Origin: Pseudomonas sp. Irchel 3A7
Lineage (GTDB): Bacteria > Pseudomonadota > Gammaproteobacteria > Pseudomonadales > Pseudomonadaceae
DNA length: 64,000 nt
NCBI RefSeq assembly: GCF_900187565.1
Contig: NZ_FYED01000017.1
Coordinates: 62,001 to 126,000, forward strand
Direction of reading: 5' to 3'
Part shown: one piece after another, positions 18,413 to 26,755 of the stretch
Layout: each line of letters begins with the position of its first letter
Numbering within the stretch: position 1 is the first letter of the stretch
Made by a program: the position numbers and the translations under genes
The notes under the pieces: model-generated
Databases searched by the model: none
What the model was told of the DNA's origin: nothing
Seen by the model: the letters and a program-made list of their open reading frames with translations, nothing else

Positions 18413-19951
18413 TCAGCCCAGCGCCTTGCGATTGAAGTCGCGCAAACGGAAGCCCATCAACACTAACATGCCGAAATAAGCCACCACACCCGCGACCACC
18501 AACGCGCCCAGGCGCAGGAAGCGCTCAAGCATCTGCCCCTCGCCCCAGGCCGGCATGAAATGCATCCCGGCCAGCAACACGCCAGACATCACCGCCACCG
18601 CAACCACCAACTTGAAACCGAACTTAGCCCAACCCGGTTGCGGCTGGTACATCTGCTGCTTGCGCAACTGATAGAAAAGCAACCCGGCATTGAGGCAGGC
18701 GCCGGCACTGATGGCAAGCGCCAGGCCGGCATGGGCCAGGGGGCCGATCAGCACCAGGTTGAACAGCTGCGTGACGATCAGGGTAAAAATCGCGATTTTT
18801 ACCGGAGTCCGGATGTTTTGTTGCGCATAAAAGCCGGGAGCCAGCACTTTGATCACAATAATCCCGAGTAAACCGACCGAGTAGGCAATCAGCGCCCGCT
18901 GGGTCATCGCCGCATCGAAAGCACTGAACTGACCGTACTGGAACAATGAAACCGTCAGTGGCTCGGCCAGAATCCCCAATGCCAGAGCGCAAGGCAGCAC
19001 CAGCATGAAGCAAAGGCGCAGACCCCAATCGAGGATTCGAGAATACTCATGGCGATCCTTGCTGGCGTAAGTCTTGGCCAGCGTCGGCAGCAGAATCGTG
19101 CCCAACGCTACGCCCAGTACGCCGGAAGGCAGCTCCATCAAACGATCGGCGTAGTACATCCAGGATACGGAGCCGGCGACCAGGAACGAGGCGAAAATGG
19201 TATTGATGATCAGCGAAATCTGGCTGACCGATACCCCGAGAATCGCCGGCAGCATCTGCTTCATCACTCGCCAGACGCCACTGTCGCGCAGATTCAGGCG
19301 CGGCAGCACCAGCATGCCGATCTTTTTCAGGTGAGGCAGCTGATAGAGCAACTGCGCCAGGCCGCCCACCAGTACGGCCCAACCCAGCGCCATCACCGGC
19401 GGATCAAAATACGGCGTCAGGAACAGCGAAAAGATGATCATGCTGACGTTCAGCAGCGTCGGCACAAAGGCCGGCACCGAAAAACGGTTCCAGGTGTTGA
19501 GGATCGCGCCAGCCAGGGACGACAGGGAAATCAGCAATATGTAGGGGAAGGTCACCCGCAACAGGCTGGTGGTGAGTTCGAACTTTTCCGGCGTGTCGGT
19601 GAAACCCGGTGCCGTCACCCAGATGACCCACGGCGCGGCAAGCATGCCCAGCGCCGTAACCAGCGCCAGCACCAGCGTCAACAGGCCCGAGACATAGGCA
19701 ATGAACGTACGCGTCGCCTCGTCCCCTTTCTGGCTTTTATATTCGGCAAGAATGGGCACGAACGCCTGGGAAAACGCCCCCTCGGCGAAGATGCGCCGCA
19801 ACAGGTTGGGCAGTTTGAATGCGATAAAGAAGGCGTCGGTTGCCATTCCTGCGCCGAATGCGCGCGCAATGAGGGTGTCACGGACGAATCCGAGAACCCG
19901 GGAAAGCATCGTGATAGAGCTGACGGCGGCCAACGATTTGAGCAGATTCAT
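18413..19951 (-). CDS. murJ: lipid II flippase MurJ
   Basis: A 512-aa polytopic membrane protein of the MOP superfamily that flips lipid II for peptidoglycan synthesis. About 14 hydrophobic segments can be counted. Typical segments are SMITMLSRVLGFVRD-like SSITMLSRVLGFVRD, LPNLLRRIFAEGAFSQAF and GVLGVALGTILLPTLAK. ATG 19951. It is divergent from rpsT and lies upstream of ribF, separated by 142 bp. Confidence 0.96.
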   Translation of the reverse strand: MNLLKSLAAVSSITMLSRVLGFVRDTLIARAFGAGMATDAFFIAFKLPNLLRRIFAEGAFSQAFVPILAEYKSQKGDEATRTFIAYVSGLLTLVLALVTALGMLAAPWVIWVTAPGFTDTPEKFELTTSLLRVTFPYILLISLSSLAGAILNTWNRFSVPAFVPTLLNVSMIIFSLFLTPYFDPPVMALGWAVLVGGLAQLLYQLPHLKKIGMLVLPRLNLRDSGVWRVMKQMLPAILGVSVSQISLIINTIFASFLVAGSVSWMYYADRLMELPSGVLGVALGTILLPTLAKTYASKDRHEYSRILDWGLRLCFMLVLPCALALGILAEPLTVSLFQYGQFSAFDAAMTQRALIAYSVGLLGIIVIKVLAPGFYAQQNIRTPVKIAIFTLIVTQLFNLVLIGPLAHAGLALAISAGACLNAGLLFYQLRKQQMYQPQPGWAKFGFKLVVAVAVMSGVLLAGMHFMPAWGEGQMLERFLRLGALVVAGVVAYFGMLVLMGFRLRDFNRKALG

Positions 19952-20121
19952 TGAAAGAGTTTGTGCCTGTCGATAAACAGCAGGCGAACTACGCGCCTAC
20001 TTGTGCGATACTCCGCGCCGCAACAGCACAGAGCCAAAGCTCGCGAGTTTACAGGTCACACGCCGGAAAGAAATATCCCGTCGCACCACGCCTACCACTT
20101 AGCGGAACGTTTCAAGCGCCC

Positions 20122-20150
20122 TTGACAAGACTTCAACTCATCGGCATGAT
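20122..20150 (+). promoter_or_regulatory. sigma-70 promoter of rpsT
   Basis: TTGACA (20122-20127) is followed after 17 bases by CATGAT (20145-20150). The -35 is perfect and the -10 matches four of six. It lies about 55 bp upstream of rpsT. Confidence 0.6.
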
Positions 20151-20203
20151 TCGCGGCCTATTTTGTTTGCTATTTCCTAAAAAGTCTTTCGAGGAGCTCG
20201 ACG

Positions 20204-20482
20204 GTGGCCAACTCACCTTCCGCCAAAAAACGTGCAAAACAGGCTGAGAAGCGTCGCAGCCACAACGCCAGCCTGCGTTCCATGGTTCGTACCTACATCA
20301 AAAACGTAGTTAAGGCCATCGACGCAAAAGACGCTGCCAAAGCACAAGCTGCTTACGTTCTGGCTGTGCCAGTTATCGACCGCATGGCCGATAAAGGCAT
20401 CATCCACAAGAACAAGGCTGCTCGCCATAAGAGCCGCCTGAATGGCCACGTAAAGGCCCTGAACGTTGCCGCTGCTGCCTAA
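20204..20482 (+). CDS. rpsT: 30S ribosomal protein S20
   Basis: A 92-codon basic protein beginning ANSPSAKKRAKQAEKRRSHN, the S20 signature. The start codon is GTG 20204, preceded by GAGGAGCT. A non-ATG start is known in rpsT; in E. coli a UUG start is part of its autoregulation, so a similar role is possible here. Single-gene unit with its own promoter and terminator. Confidence 0.97.
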   Translation: MANSPSAKKRAKQAEKRRSHNASLRSMVRTYIKNVVKAIDAKDAAKAQAAYVLAVPVIDRMADKGIIHKNKAARHKSRLNGHVKALNVAAAA

Positions 20483-20496
20483 GCGACACGCTCATT

Positions 20497-20524
20497 AAAA
20501 AACCGACCTCAGGGTCGGTTTTTT
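20497..20524 (+). terminator. rho-independent terminator after rpsT
   Basis: The stem ACCGACC / GGTCGGT with loop TCAG is flanked by A6 and T6, so it could work in both directions. Confidence 0.92.
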
Positions 20525-20555
20525 ATTGCCTGCGATTTGGTGAATTCGACAAAAA

Positions 20556-20645
20556 TGCGGGAGGGATCCTGCTCGCGAAAGCGGTACATCAGACACATGA
20601 ATGCTGAATGTGCAGCCATCTTCGCGAGCAGGCTCGCTCCCACAG
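20556..20645. repeat. REP pair (one unit degenerate)
   Basis: A complete unit at 20621-20645 and a decayed inverted partner at about 20556-20580 (GCGGGAGGGATCCTGCTCGC), between the convergent genes rpsT and creA. Confidence 0.8.
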
Positions 20646-20666
20646 TGGATCTTCGCGAACTTCAGA

Positions 20667-21131
20667 TTACTGGGCGCTCGCCCACGGCAAAATCGGAATC
20701 GCCGTCACCGCATTCTGCGGACTGCCCTCGATCAAGCGATCACTGTAGACCAGATAAACCAGCGTATTACGCTTCTTGTCGAGGAAACGCACCACCTGCA
20801 TGGTCTTGAACACCAGCGAGGTGCGCTCCTTGAATACTTCATCACCGTCCTTCAGCTCGCCCTTGAACTTGATTGGCCCTACCTGACGACACGCAATGGA
20901 AGCCTCGGCACGATCCTCGGCGAGTCCCAGACCACCTTTCACGCCACCCGTCTTGGCACGCGACAGGTAGCAGGTCACACCCTCGACCTTCGGATCATCA
21001 AACGCCTCGACCACGATCCGGTCGTTCGGCCCAACGAACTTGAACACCGTCGACACCTGGCCAATTTCCTCGGCCGAAGCCAGCAGCGGCATCGCCAGCA
21101 GCAGCCCCAACAATCCTTTTGCCACACGCAT
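20667..21131 (-). CDS. creA: CreA family periplasmic protein
   Basis: A 154-aa protein with a signal peptide (cleavage after LLASA, residue 20). The mature part matches the CreA family: DPKVEGVTCYLSRAKTGG, SIACRQVGPI and NTLVYLVYSD. The family is widespread in proteobacteria and its role is unclear. It lies 12 bp after proB on the same strand. Confidence 0.9.
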   Translation of the reverse strand: MRVAKGLLGLLLAMPLLASAEEIGQVSTVFKFVGPNDRIVVEAFDDPKVEGVTCYLSRAKTGGVKGGLGLAEDRAEASIACRQVGPIKFKGELKDGDEVFKERTSLVFKTMQVVRFLDKKRNTLVYLVYSDRLIEGSPQNAVTAIPILPWASAQ

Positions 21132-21143
21132 TCAGGTATTCCT

Positions 21144-22262
21144 TCAGACCAGGATCAGGTTATCGCGATGAACCAGTTCCGGCTCCGCCATGTAACCCAA
21201 CAGACCGACAATCGCATCAGAGGACTGACCGATGATTTTTTGCGCTTCCAGCGCACTGTAGTTGGCCAGGCCACGCGCAATCTCTCGACCGTCCGGCGCC
21301 ACACATACCACCATCTCGCCGCGACGGAAGCTGCCCTGAACCAACTTCACCCCCACCGGCAGCAAACTCTTGTTGCCTTGGGAGAGCGCCGTCACCGCGC
21401 CCGCATCCAGCACCAGCGTGCCACGGGTTTGCAGGTGCCCGGCCAGCCACTGTTTGCGCGCCGCCAGCATGCCGCGCTCAGGCGAAAGCAAGGTGCCGAT
21501 GCGCTCGCCCGCCTTGAGACGATCCAGCACTCGCTCGAGGCGCCCACCAACAATGATCGTGTGCGCACCGGAACGCGCCGCCAGACGCGCTGCGCGCAAT
21601 TTGGTCTGCATGCCGCCGCGCCCCAGCGCACCACCGGTCCCACCCGCCACCGCGTCAAGCGCCGGGTCATCGGCACGCGCCTCGTAAATCAGCTGGGCAT
21701 CCGGATTGTTGCGCGGATCGGCGTCGAACATGCCATCGCGATCCGTGAGGATCACCAGCAGGTCCGCCTCGACCAGGTTGGCCACCAGCGCCGCCAGGGT
21801 ATCGTTATCGCCGAAACGGATTTCGTCTGTGACCACGGTGTCGTTTTCATTGATCACCGGAATAACCTTCAGCTCAACCAGCGCGCGCAAGGTGCTACGA
21901 GCGTTCAGGTAGCGCTTGCGGTCGGACAGGTCGTCGTGGGTCAGGAGAATCTGCGCAGTGTGCCGACCATGCTCGGCAAAGCTCGACTCCCAAGCCTGCA
22001 CCAACCCCATCTGGCCGATTGCAGCAGCGGCCTGGAGTTCGTGCATCGCACTGGGTCGCGAAGTCCAGCCCAGACGACTCATGCCCGCCGCCACCGCCCC
22101 GGAGGACACCAGCACCAGCTCGACACCCGCCTCATGCAAGGCCACCATCTGTTCAACCCAGACACCCATTGCCGCGCGATCCAGGCCCTTGCCGTCCGCC
22201 GTCAGCAGAGCGCTGCCGATTTTCACGACCCAACGCTGCGCACCTGTCACCTTGCTCCGCAT
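21144..22262 (-). CDS. proB: glutamate 5-kinase ProB
   Basis: A 372-aa enzyme for the first step of proline synthesis. The amino-acid kinase domain contains VVKIGSALL, VSSGAVAAG and FGDNDTLAA; a C-terminal PUA domain (about residues 280-372) is present. ATG 22262 gives MRSKVTGAQ and the normal length; an adjacent ATG lies one codon upstream. A probable terminator separates it from obg. Confidence 0.95.
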   Translation of the reverse strand: MRSKVTGAQRWVVKIGSALLTADGKGLDRAAMGVWVEQMVALHEAGVELVLVSSGAVAAGMSRLGWTSRPSAMHELQAAAAIGQMGLVQAWESSFAEHGRHTAQILLTHDDLSDRKRYLNARSTLRALVELKVIPVINENDTVVTDEIRFGDNDTLAALVANLVEADLLVILTDRDGMFDADPRNNPDAQLIYEARADDPALDAVAGGTGGALGRGGMQTKLRAARLAARSGAHTIIVGGRLERVLDRLKAGERIGTLLSPERGMLAARKQWLAGHLQTRGTLVLDAGAVTALSQGNKSLLPVGVKLVQGSFRRGEMVVCVAPDGREIARGLANYSALEAQKIIGQSSDAIVGLLGYMAEPELVHRDNLILV

Positions 22263-22355
22263 CATCTTCAACCTTAGCTTGAGGACAGCGCGACCTAGCA
22301 CTGCCCGTGACGTTATTCGTGGTTATTCGTGACCAACGATCGATTTCCAGATACT

Positions 22356-22380
22356 AAAACGCCGCTCGATTGAGCGGCGC
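22356..22380 (-). terminator. rho-independent terminator after obg
   Basis: On the minus strand the stem CGCCGCTC / GAGCGGCG with a 4-base loop is followed by TTTTA. It lies about 20 bp past the obg stop. Confidence 0.75.
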
Positions 22381-22399
22381 TTAAGTTTATCGCAACGAA

Positions 22400-23623
22400 T
22401 CAGTCACGCACGTAAATGATTTCCGGACCGTCTTCGTCATCCACATCTTCTTCATCCCAATCATCATCGCCGATGTCGTGGACCGACTTCACGCCACTGC
22501 GACGCAGGGCACGCTGGTCATCCAGCGCCTGCAGCTGGGCACGGGCTTCGTCTTCGATGCGCTGATCAAGCTCGGCCAGCTCTTCCTTGTAGACCGGGTC
22601 GTTAGCCAGGCGATCAGCACGATCCTCCAGGTAACGCATGATGTCGTGACACAGACGCTCGGTGTTCTGCTTGGCGATGGCCGAAATCACGTAAACCGGA
22701 CCCGTCCACTCCAGACGATCAACGATTTCCTTGACGCGGGCATCATGCTCTTCATCGAGGATCTGGTCGCACTTGTTCAGCACCAGCCAGCGATCACGCT
22801 CAGCCAGGGACGGGCTGAACTTGGTCAGCTCGCTGACGATCACTTCAGCCGCTTCCGCAGCATCGGTCTCATCCAGCGGCGCCATGTCGACAAGGTGCAG
22901 CAGCAGGCGCGTGCGCGACAAGTGCTTGAGGAAGCGAATCCCCAGGCCCGCGCCATCGGAAGCACCTTCGATCAGACCCGGAATGTCCGCAACCACGAAG
23001 CTTTTCCAGCGATCGACGCTGACCACACCCAGGTTTGGCACCAAAGTAGTGAACGGATAGTCGGCGACTTTCGGCTTGGCAGCCGACACCGAACGGATAA
23101 AGGTACTTTTGCCGGCGTTCGGCAAGCCCAGCAGACCAACGTCCGCCAGCACTTTCATTTCCAGCTTGAGGTCACGCTGTTCGCCCGGCTTGCCCGGCGT
23201 AGTCTGGCGCGGCGCACGGTTGGTGCTGGATTTGAAGCGGGTGTTGCCCAGACCGTGCCAGCCACCATGGGCAACCAGCAGCTTCTGACCAGCCTTGGTC
23301 AGGTCGCCGATCACTTCCTGGGTCGCGGAGTCGATCACGGTGGTGCCGACCGGTACGCGCAGTACCAGATCCTCACCTTTTTTGCCGGTGCAATCAGTGC
23401 TGCCGCCGTTGGAGCCACGCTCGGCATCGAAGTGCCGGGTGTAACGATAGTCCACCAGGGTGTTGAGGTTTTCGTCGGCGATCATGTAGACCGAGCCGCC
23501 ATCACCGCCATCACCACCGTTCGGACCACCGTTTTCGATGAATTTTTCGCGACGGAAACTCATGCAACCGTTACCGCCGTCGCCAGCCTTTACTCGGATC
23601 GATACTTCATCAACAAACTTCAT
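22400..23623 (-). CDS. obg: Obg-family GTPase CgtA
   Basis: A 407-aa GTPase involved in late 50S assembly and stress response. A glycine-rich Obg domain spans about residues 1-158, then the G domain with GLPNAGKST (G1), DIPGLIEG (G3) and NKCD (G4). The C-terminal tail is strongly acidic (DDDWDEEDVDDEDG), as in other pseudomonads. It lies downstream of rpmA, the usual rplU-rpmA-obg order, but with a 197-bp gap holding a terminator and an inverted repeat. Confidence 0.97.
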   Translation of the reverse strand: MKFVDEVSIRVKAGDGGNGCMSFRREKFIENGGPNGGDGGDGGSVYMIADENLNTLVDYRYTRHFDAERGSNGGSTDCTGKKGEDLVLRVPVGTTVIDSATQEVIGDLTKAGQKLLVAHGGWHGLGNTRFKSSTNRAPRQTTPGKPGEQRDLKLEMKVLADVGLLGLPNAGKSTFIRSVSAAKPKVADYPFTTLVPNLGVVSVDRWKSFVVADIPGLIEGASDGAGLGIRFLKHLSRTRLLLHLVDMAPLDETDAAEAAEVIVSELTKFSPSLAERDRWLVLNKCDQILDEEHDARVKEIVDRLEWTGPVYVISAIAKQNTERLCHDIMRYLEDRADRLANDPVYKEELAELDQRIEDEARAQLQALDDQRALRRSGVKSVHDIGDDDWDEEDVDDEDGPEIIYVRD

Positions 23624-23675
23624 AACACAACGCCTCTCGCCATACGGACGAGCCGAAAAACACTAAGACATAAGA

Positions 23676-23760
23676 CTCTTGCAAAAATGAGCGCAGCGAC
23701 CTCAATCAACGACCGCACAGTCCAGCGCGCCGACAGCCCATACAAACAGTTTTGCAAGAG
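23676..23760. repeat. 11-bp inverted repeat between rpmA and obg
   Basis: CTCTTGCAAAA (23676-23686) and TTTTGCAAGAG (23750-23760) are perfect inverted copies 63 bases apart. The pairing could be extended by two bases past one mismatch. Could form a long-loop hairpin in the obg leader or serve as a paired binding site. Confidence 0.6.
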
Positions 23761-23776
23761 ACTCACCCCACAAACG

Positions 23777-23805
23777 AAAAAGCCCCGTCGCGAGACAGGG
23801 CTTTT
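23777..23805 (-). terminator. terminator after rpmA
   Basis: On the minus strand, AAAAGCCCTGTC and GACGGGGCTTTTT form a hairpin with one internal mismatch and a T tail, about 15 bp after the rpmA stop. Readthrough could still feed obg. Confidence 0.75.
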
Positions 23806-23820
23806 CCAGCGATCGCGCAA

Positions 23821-24078
23821 TTAAGCCGCGACAACGCTCACGTAACGACGACCGAAGGCGCCTTTTACTTCGAACTTGATCACGCCTTCGACTTTAGCGA
23901 AGAGGGTGTGATCTTTACCCATGCCAACGCCGTAGCCAGCGTGGAATTGGGTGCCGCGCTGACGCACGATGATGTTGCCTGCTTTGATAGCCTGGCCGCC
24001 ATACATCTTCACGCCAAGGCGTTTGGCTTCTGAGTCGCGACCGTTACGGGTACTACCACCAGCTTTTTTGTGTGCCAT
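23821..24078 (-). CDS. rpmA: 50S ribosomal protein L27
   Basis: An 85-aa protein starting MAHKKAGGSTRNGRDSEAK, the L27 signature, with the RQRGTQFHAG motif. It lies 35 bp after rplU in the standard L21-L27 operon. Confidence 0.98.
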   Translation of the reverse strand: MAHKKAGGSTRNGRDSEAKRLGVKMYGGQAIKAGNIIVRQRGTQFHAGYGVGMGKDHTLFAKVEGVIKFEVKGAFGRRYVSVVAA

Positions 24079-24113
24079 GAGTTCAATTCTCCTAGTGAGG
24101 AATTAGGCTGTAA

Positions 24114-24428
24114 TTAAGCCTGAATACCGGTGATTTTGATCTCGGTGTACCACTGGCGGTGGCCCATACGCTTCATGTGGTGCTTACGGCGACGGAACTT
24201 GATGATGCGGACTTTATCGTGACGACCTTGGGAGATCACTTCAGCCACAACGGTAGCGCCAGCAACAACTGGAGCGCCGATATTCACGTCGTCGCCATTG
24301 GCAACCAACAGAACGCGATCAAAGGTAACGGATTCGCCGGTAGCGATTTCCAGTTTTTCGATCTTCAGGTATTCACCCGGGGCGACCTTGTATTGCTTGC
24401 CGCCAGTAACGATTACTGCATAAGACAT
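24114..24428 (-). CDS. rplU: 50S ribosomal protein L21
   Basis: A 104-aa protein with MSYAVIVTGGKQYKVAPGEY and the family signature KFRRRKHHMKRMGHRQ. ATG 24428; the frame stays open 60 bases upstream without ribosomal-protein character. A sigma-70 promoter lies about 135 bp upstream. Confidence 0.98.
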   Translation of the reverse strand: MSYAVIVTGGKQYKVAPGEYLKIEKLEIATGESVTFDRVLLVANGDDVNIGAPVVAGATVVAEVISQGRHDKVRIIKFRRRKHHMKRMGHRQWYTEIKITGIQA

Positions 24429-24560
24429 GGTATTTCTCCGATAATCCTGCTCACCCAGCTCTTTATAAGAAGAGGTATTGGCTGGCATGGCTGCATGGGG
24501 CTGGAAGGCCCGATTGCAATTGCGTAAGGCAGGTGCTGCCCAGGAAGTTCAGGGTGCGCG

Positions 24561-24589
24561 ATTGTACGCAAGGCACGAGCGCCTTGCAA
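24561..24589 (-). promoter_or_regulatory. sigma-70 promoter of the rplU-rpmA operon
   Basis: On the minus strand TTGCAA (24589-24584) and TACAAT (24566-24561) are separated by exactly 17 bases. The spacer forms a GCAAGGC / GCCTTGC inverted repeat together with part of the -35, a possible regulatory feature. Confidence 0.7.
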
Positions 24590-24668
24590 TAGGCCGTCCA
24601 TCGCGCCTTGACAGGCCCGGACGTGGGTCCTAGCATGCCGCGCAACCCTTCTGGAGCGACTGTCGCTG

Positions 24669-25637
24669 ATGCAACCCCAAGCTTTCTACCGCGCGGTCGC
24701 GGACGATTTTAGCGCCGTCGACGGCATCATCAAGAAGCAGCTGACTTCCCGAGTGCCGCTGGTGTCGAAAATCGGCGATTACATCACCTCGGCCGGCGGC
24801 AAACGCCTTCGACCTTTATTGGTGTTGCTGTGTGGCAAGGCCCTGGGCCGTGAAGGCGATGACCTTCGCCTGCTGGCCGCGACCATCGAGTTCCTGCACA
24901 CCGCGACCCTGCTGCATGACGATGTGGTCGACATGTCCGGCATGCGCCGAGGCCGCTCGACCGCCAACGCCATGTGGGGCAATGCACCCAGCGTACTGGT
25001 GGGCGACTTCCTGTACTCACGCTCGTTCGAAATGATGGTCGAGCTGGGCTCCATGCCGGTCATGAAGATTCTTTCACAAGCCACGCGCATCATCGCCGAG
25101 GGCGAAGTGTTGCAGCTGTCGAAGGTTCGTGACGCCAGCACCACCGAAGAAACCTACATGGAAGTCATCCGCGGCAAGACCGCGATGCTCTTCGAAGCTT
25201 CGACCCACAGCGCCGCGGCGCTGGCCGGTGCAACGCCTGAACAGAGCGAAGCGCTGCGCACCTTCGGTGATCATCTGGGTGTGGCTTTCCAACTGGTCGA
25301 CGACCTGCTGGACTACAAAGGCGACGCTGAAACCCTGGGCAAGAACGTCGGTGACGATCTTGCCGAAGGCAAGCCGACCCTCCCGCTGATCTACACCATG
25401 CGCGAAGGCACACCGGAGCAGGCAGCCCTGGTACGCAAGGCGATCCAGAAAGGCGGCATCGAAGACCTGGAAAGCATTCGTGCAGCCGTGGAAGCCTCGG
25501 GTTCGCTGGAATACACCGCAAAGTTGGCCCGCGACTATGTGGCCCGTGCGATCAAGTGCCTCGACGCGCTGCCGGCCAGCGAATATCGCGATGCGCTGGT
25601 CGAATTGAGCGAGTTTGCGGTCGCCCGTACACACTGA
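24669..25637 (+). CDS. ispB: polyprenyl (octaprenyl/solanesyl) diphosphate synthase IspB
   Basis: A 322-aa trans-prenyltransferase that makes the ubiquinone side chain. The first Asp-rich motif is LLHDDVVDMSGMRRGR, the second DDLLDYKGD. Pseudomonads make ubiquinone-9, so the product is probably solanesyl (C45), but chain length cannot be read from the sequence with certainty. ATG 24669, divergent from rplU. Confidence 0.94.
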   Translation: MQPQAFYRAVADDFSAVDGIIKKQLTSRVPLVSKIGDYITSAGGKRLRPLLVLLCGKALGREGDDLRLLAATIEFLHTATLLHDDVVDMSGMRRGRSTANAMWGNAPSVLVGDFLYSRSFEMMVELGSMPVMKILSQATRIIAEGEVLQLSKVRDASTTEETYMEVIRGKTAMLFEASTHSAAALAGATPEQSEALRTFGDHLGVAFQLVDDLLDYKGDAETLGKNVGDDLAEGKPTLPLIYTMREGTPEQAALVRKAIQKGGIEDLESIRAAVEASGSLEYTAKLARDYVARAIKCLDALPASEYRDALVELSEFAVARTH

Positions 25638-25650
25638 CAGCAACATCTCC

Positions 25651-25741
25651 TGTGGGAGCGAGCCTGCTCGCGAAAGCGGACTTACAGTCGACATCTGCGT
25701 TGAATGTTAAGTCGCTATCGCGAGCAGGCTCGCTCCCACAG
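25651..25741. repeat. REP pair (long-spacer type)
   Basis: Inverted units at 25651-25674 and 25717-25741 with a 42-base spacer, after ispB. Confidence 0.9.
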
Positions 25742-25778
25742 GTTTTTTCGGTCCTGCCCTCTTTCGCCTAAAACCCTA

Positions 25779-25784
25779 TATAAT
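25779..25784 (+). promoter_or_regulatory. possible -10 element of yjdM
   Basis: A perfect TATAAT lies 38 bp upstream of the GTG start. No clear -35 is seen at the right distance. Confidence 0.4.
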
Positions 25785-25821
25785 GTGCGCTTTTTAGCGA
25801 TCCTGAATCCAAGGAGCCTTA

Positions 25822-26163
25822 GTGAGCACGTTGCCACCCTGCCCGAAATGCAATTCCGAATACACCTATGAAGACGGCGCCCAGCTGATCTGCCCCGAGT
25901 GCGCCCACGAATGGTCCGCCGGCGGCGAAGCCGAAGCGGTGTCCGATGATGCAGTGAAAAAGGATTCGGTGGGCAACATCCTGCAGGACGGCGACACCAT
26001 CACCGTCATCAAGGATCTCAAGGTCAAAGGCACATCCCTGGTAGTCAAGGTCGGCACAAAGGTGAAGAACATCCGCTTGTGCGATGGTGATCACGATATC
26101 GACTGCAAGATCGACGGGATCGGCCCGATGAAGCTCAAATCCGAGTTCGTCAGAAAAGTCTGA
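25822..26163 (+). CDS. yjdM: zinc-ribbon protein YjdM (PhnA family)
   Basis: A 113-aa protein with an N-terminal zinc ribbon (CPKC...CPEC, residues ~8-29) and the PhnA C-terminal domain (GNILQDGDTITVIKDLKVKG). The name PhnA refers to a neighbourhood with phosphonate genes in E. coli, but it is not phosphonoacetate hydrolase and its function is unknown. GTG start at 25822 after AAGGAG. Confidence 0.9.
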   Translation: MSTLPPCPKCNSEYTYEDGAQLICPECAHEWSAGGEAEAVSDDAVKKDSVGNILQDGDTITVIKDLKVKGTSLVVKVGTKVKNIRLCDGDHDIDCKIDGIGPMKLKSEFVRKV

Positions 26164-26324
26164 TTTCGCTGCATCCCCATCCCGCGCCCGACGCGGGATG
26201 GTGCTTCGCCCTCCCCTGCCCGACCAACACATGCTCGTGATAGCTGAACGCCAGTCGTTTTGACCTTACGCAATCTTTACCCGGAAAAAGCCACAATCAG
26301 CCAATAGACCCTTGCTATTTGATG

Positions 26325-26343
26325 AATAAGAATTATTCTCATT
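26325..26343 (+). promoter_or_regulatory. Fur-box-like operator
   Basis: AATAAGAATTATTCTCATT is a near-perfect dyad of the type AATnAGAATnATTCTnATT, matching typical Pseudomonas Fur sites. It ends 25 bp before the following ATG. This suggests that gene is induced when iron is low. Confidence 0.65.
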
Positions 26344-26368
26344 GAATCCCAATCAATGGAGATGAGAC

Positions 26369-26626
26369 ATGACTTATTTGATCGATGCCTGGCTTGACCG
26401 CCCACACCCATATCTGAGAATCCTGCACCGGGAAACCGGTGAAGTCTGTGCGGTGCTTGAAGAAGAAGCCCTGAGCGAACTGCAGGACCAGGGAGACCTG
26501 GACCTCAATGGTTTGAGTTCCAGCGAGCCAGTGGTGCTCAAGGAAGTGGTGAGAAATCTGTTTCTGTTCTGCTATGCCCGGGCATTGCGCCCGACCAGTG
26601 AACTGCACAACAAGATCGAAGTATGA
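26369..26626 (+). CDS. PA4570 family small protein
   Basis: An 85-aa acidic cytoplasmic protein without recognisable domain, starting MTYLIDAWLDRPHPYLRILH. Position and sequence fit PA4570 of P. aeruginosa, which I recall as iron-starvation responsive. GGAGATGAG precedes the ATG. The Fur-like site directly upstream supports iron control. Function unknown. Confidence 0.8.
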   Translation: MTYLIDAWLDRPHPYLRILHRETGEVCAVLEEEALSELQDQGDLDLNGLSSSEPVVLKEVVRNLFLFCYARALRPTSELHNKIEV

Positions 26627-26642
26627 ACATCGCTGTTAAAAA

Positions 26643-26727
26643 CTGTGGGAGATTCTCGCGAATTCGGTCTGACATTCAACATTTAGCTGACTGACACTCC
26701 GCCTTCGCGAGCAGGCTCGCTCCCACA
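26643..26727. repeat. REP pair (left unit degenerate)
   Basis: A complete unit at 26704-26727 and a truncated inverted one at 26643-26662 (TGTGGGAGATTCTCGCGAAT), in which the middle of the palindrome is lost. Lies between convergent genes. Confidence 0.8.
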
Positions 26728-26755
26728 TTAGCCCGGTGTAATTCCGGGCTGGGTA

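Noticed and set aside
20601..22277. 558-codon plus-strand frame over creA and proB
   Set aside because: Runs antisense across two well-defined genes.
26179..26201. Terminator after yjdM
   Set aside because: ATCCCGCG/CGCGGGAT is a good stem but has no T run; left uncalled.
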